From Enterococcus devriesei (GTDB lineage Bacteria > Bacillota > Bacilli > Lactobacillales > Enterococcaceae), in assembly GCF_001885905.1 (NCBI RefSeq), contig NZ_JXKM01000003.1:1-64000 (forward strand): a stretch of 64,000 nucleotides of DNA. Direction: 5' to 3'. The stretch's first letter is position 1. The number at the start of each line of letters is the position of its first letter. The notes under the pieces were generated by a model. That model saw nothing but the letters and a program-made list of their open reading frames with translations. It did not search any database and was not told the DNA's origin. This document shows positions 62,037-64,000 of the stretch, piece after piece. The position numbers and the translations under genes are program-made.

Positions 62037-63023
62037 ATGCTACTTTTATCCCCTACAGACATCCGCCACGTTTTTTCTATGAAAGATGCGATTGCAGCGG
62101 ATAAGCTGGCCTTTCGATTATTTAGTGACGGTAAGACCGATGTCCCGCTAAGAACACAGATTGTTTCAGAAAAACAAAATGGGACATTTTTATTCATGCC
62201 GGCTTATGCCCCTGATTTGGATGCTGCCGCTTTGAAGATCATCAATATTTTCCCCAACAATATCGACAAGGGCTTGTCCTCCGCACCCGCGCAAGTGTTA
62301 CTAGTGGATGGAAAAACCGGCTACGTCAACGCTTTGTTAGACGGTGCCACAGTCACCCAATTACGAACAGGTGCAGCTTCCGGTGTTGCCTTGGACGTTT
62401 TAGGTCGGAAAGACGCGAAAAGAGGTGCATTGATCGGCACCGGCGGACAAGCCGCTGCCCAATTAGAAGCTATGCTTTGCGTTCGAGAGTTAGAAACGGT
62501 CCTCGTCTATGACCAAAATTCCGAACGCACTAGAGCCTTCGCCGAAAAAATGGACCAAGAGCTGAAGCGGTATGGGACCAAAATTTTACCAGCGAAAACT
62601 TCTGATGAAGCCATTAGTGAAGCAGACTTGATCATTACTGTCACCCCTGCTACTTCCCCGGTTTTTGATGGCAGCAAGGTCAAAGCAGGCGCAACTGTTA
62701 GCTGTGTGGGCTCTTATCAACCCCACATGCAGGAGATGGACCCGGTGATTTTAGAGCGGTCGGCGAAAATTTATTTTGATTCCCAAGAAGCCGTGCTCTC
62801 TGAAGCCGGTGATATTTTGATTCCACTGGAAGAAGGACGGATCACCAAAAAAGATTTCACTGGTGATATTGGTGACGTGCTAGCCGGAAACATTGTTGGT
62901 CGTGAGCAAGCTGATGAAATCATCGTATTTAAAACCGTTGGCATTGGCGCACAAGATTTAGTCACGGCACAAAAAATTTATGAGCGTGCTCGCGAAGCGA
63001 AAATTGGGACTGAATGGTCTTAA
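62037..63023 (+). CDS. Ornithine cyclodeaminase / mu-crystallin family dehydrogenase
   Basis: 328 residues. Substrate domain residues DVPLRTQI and TQLRTGAASGVA, NAD(P)-binding GTGGQAAAQLEAM, then DIGDVLAGNIVGRE at the end as in the family. Members make proline from ornithine or oxidise/reduce other imino and amino acids; the substrate is unknown. AAAGGAGG precedes the ATG. First gene of a two-gene operon with a tautomerase. Confidence 0.85.
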   Translation: MLLLSPTDIRHVFSMKDAIAADKLAFRLFSDGKTDVPLRTQIVSEKQNGTFLFMPAYAPDLDAAALKIINIFPNNIDKGLSSAPAQVLLVDGKTGYVNALLDGATVTQLRTGAASGVALDVLGRKDAKRGALIGTGGQAAAQLEAMLCVRELETVLVYDQNSERTRAFAEKMDQELKRYGTKILPAKTSDEAISEADLIITVTPATSPVFDGSKVKAGATVSCVGSYQPHMQEMDPVILERSAKIYFDSQEAVLSEAGDILIPLEEGRITKKDFTGDIGDVLAGNIVGREQADEIIVFKTVGIGAQDLVTAQKIYERAREAKIGTEWS

Positions 63024-63047
63024 TCATAAAAAAAGGAGGAAAAAAAT

Positions 63048-63260
63048 ATGCCCCATTTATCTGTAAGATTATATCCAGGTCGTTCGAAGGAAGTAAAGCA
63101 AGACTTCGCTAACAAGTTGCAGAACCTCGTCGTAAATGAATTAGGTTGTGAACCTAACGTCGTTTCAGTCTCCTTTAAAGAGATTCCCGCTGACAAATGG
63201 AACGACGTGATCGATGATGAAATCGCCGGCGAAGATATTTATATCGAGGCTGATTTTTAA
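63048..63260 (+). CDS. 4-oxalocrotonate tautomerase-like protein
   Basis: 70 residues. After removal of Met the N-terminus is Pro (MPHLSVRLYPGRSKEVKQDF), the catalytic base of the 4-OT family. The chain follows the beta-alpha-beta pattern; slightly longer than classic 4-OT (62). AAAGGAGG before the ATG, 24 bases behind the OCD-family gene. May interconvert enol and keto (or enamine/imine) forms of that enzyme's product. Confidence 0.85.
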   Translation: MPHLSVRLYPGRSKEVKQDFANKLQNLVVNELGCEPNVVSVSFKEIPADKWNDVIDDEIAGEDIYIEADF

Positions 63261-63375
63261 AAGAGTCAAGCGCCATTCATTGCTGTAAAAATCAAGAGCT
63301 CTCTTCATTAGTCAGTTCTCTAGAATAAGAAGAAAAGCTTATTTGAATTGAAAAAGATTTCCAAATAGACATTCT

Positions 63376-63428
63376 AAAAGCCACTAAAAAATCAGTTTAT
63401 CCTTCTGATTTTTTAGCGGCTTTTTCTT
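63376..63428. terminator. Bidirectional terminator
   Basis: AAAAGCC-AAAAAATCAG/CTGATTTTTT-GGCTTTTT between the tautomerase and prdX tails. Confidence 0.8.
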
Positions 63429-63429
63429 T

Positions 63430-63969
63430 TTAGATAGTTATAATCTTCGGCTGACGCTGAACAAAAGGTAAAAATTTTTCCAACACGTCTGTGGTGCGTA
63501 ATTTTAAATAGCCGGTCGTCGTTCCGTCGCTGCAACCGTACCATTCATTTTCGACAACCTCTTGATCTAGCACTAATTGCACTTCTTTTGATTCTGCTAT
63601 TAACGTGCTAAAGATCGTCGCGGCTCCGATCTGAGTTCCTAACATCGTTTCCATTTGATCCGCTGAAGCAAAAGAAACCCGAGCGACTTGTAAGGCCTGG
63701 CTAAAATCCTTCGCTTTAAATAGCTTTGTTCCACTCGTTACGAATAAATAAAAAGCTGTTTTTTGTCGATTACAGAGAAATAAAGTCTTCACCATATCCA
63801 TCGACAACCGCTCATTGATTTGCTGACAGTCCTCCATCGTGATCACCTCATCCGTGGCGACACGTTGAAAATCAAGCTTCAACTTTGCTAATGCGTGGTA
63901 GACCTCTTTTTGCAACGCCGTGCTATAATTTTTGGGACCATCTGTAAAAATCTCACTTACCAAAACCAT
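63430..63969 (-). CDS. prdX: Prolyl-tRNA deacylase, PrdX/YbaK family
   Basis: 179 residues with the YbaK-like fold: ALAKLKLDFQRVATDEVITM, then LFLCNRQKTAFYLFVTSGTK and GTQIGAATIFSTLI. It hydrolyses Ala wrongly attached to tRNA-Pro. I start at ATG 63969 (AAGGA nine bases upstream); the ATG at 63978 is too close. Family assignment from motifs; trans-editing activity is family knowledge. Confidence 0.8.
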   Translation of the reverse strand: MVLVSEIFTDGPKNYSTALQKEVYHALAKLKLDFQRVATDEVITMEDCQQINERLSMDMVKTLFLCNRQKTAFYLFVTSGTKLFKAKDFSQALQVARVSFASADQMETMLGTQIGAATIFSTLIAESKEVQLVLDQEVVENEWYGCSDGTTTGYLKLRTTDVLEKFLPFVQRQPKIITI

Positions 63970-64000
63970 TACTCTCATTCCTTTACATTGAATAGTTGCT

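Overview
The window looks like the chromosome of an Enterococcus or close relative, low-GC and Gram-positive. The reasons are strong AGGAGG-type ribosome sites, a small SRP RNA beside tadA, an RNase J2-type nuclease, CcpA-type cre, PTS sugar uptake, MenA without other quinone genes, PrdX, PflB, a GadC/GadB acid-resistance operon and an enterococcal-style L,D-transpeptidase. The species cannot be fixed from sequence reading alone. Two parts are clear: a prophage fragment (1 to about 16.74 kb) and host chromosome (about 16.75 kb to the end). || PROPHAGE. The left part is the early half of a temperate siphophage-like prophage; its packaging, structural and lysis genes lie beyond the left edge. 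From right to left it carries a tyrosine integrase next to the SRP RNA gene, a lysogenic module on the plus strand (LexA-like CI repressor, Ltp-type superinfection-exclusion lipoprotein, zinc-ribbon membrane protein), and a CI/Cro switch with promoters and palindromic operators that can be read directly. A long minus-strand early operon follows: Cro, DUF3102, an ORF6C-like protein, small genes, a Sak4-like ATPase, an SF2 helicase, an AP2 protein, DUF669 with an SSB-like tail, a primase-helicase, a 10-bp iteron cluster that may be the replication origin, a VRR-NUC nuclease, small genes, an HNH protein, a methylase-like protein and the start of a second tyrosine recombinase. Two plus-strand genes (2728-3042 and 10432-10839) sit against the direction of the early operon with their own promoters and are the best candidates for uncharacterised cargo. 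|| HOST, 16.8-34.5 kb. Housekeeping genes: SRP RNA, tadA, a YugP-like metallopeptidase, PhnA-like protein, NrnA, a CBS/DRTGG/hotdog regulator, a DHA2 exporter, RNase J2, Asd, a TPR regulator, an MFS transporter with a small partner, a Crp/Fnr regulator, L,D-transpeptidase and PflB (no activase gene beside it). || HOST, 34.5-46.9 kb. Acid-resistance and regulatory region: an Mga-type regulator broken by one in-frame TAA, gadC-gadB, two paralogous winged-helix regulators whose receiver-like domains lack the phospho-aspartate, a coiled-coil protein between them, a 1.3-kb AT-rich stretch without genes, a purine permease, MenA and DeoC. || HOST, 46.9-64 kb. A divergent sulfane-sulfur island (CstR-type sensor and DsrE on one side; rhodanese, CoA-disulfide-reductase-rhodanese fusion and rhodanese on the other, with two matching operators between them); a beta-glucoside PTS operon with RpiR regulator, perfect cre and an inverted-repeat operator; several membrane proteins and transporters; a rhodanese lipoprotein; an ornithine-cyclodeaminase-family plus tautomerase pair; and PrdX.
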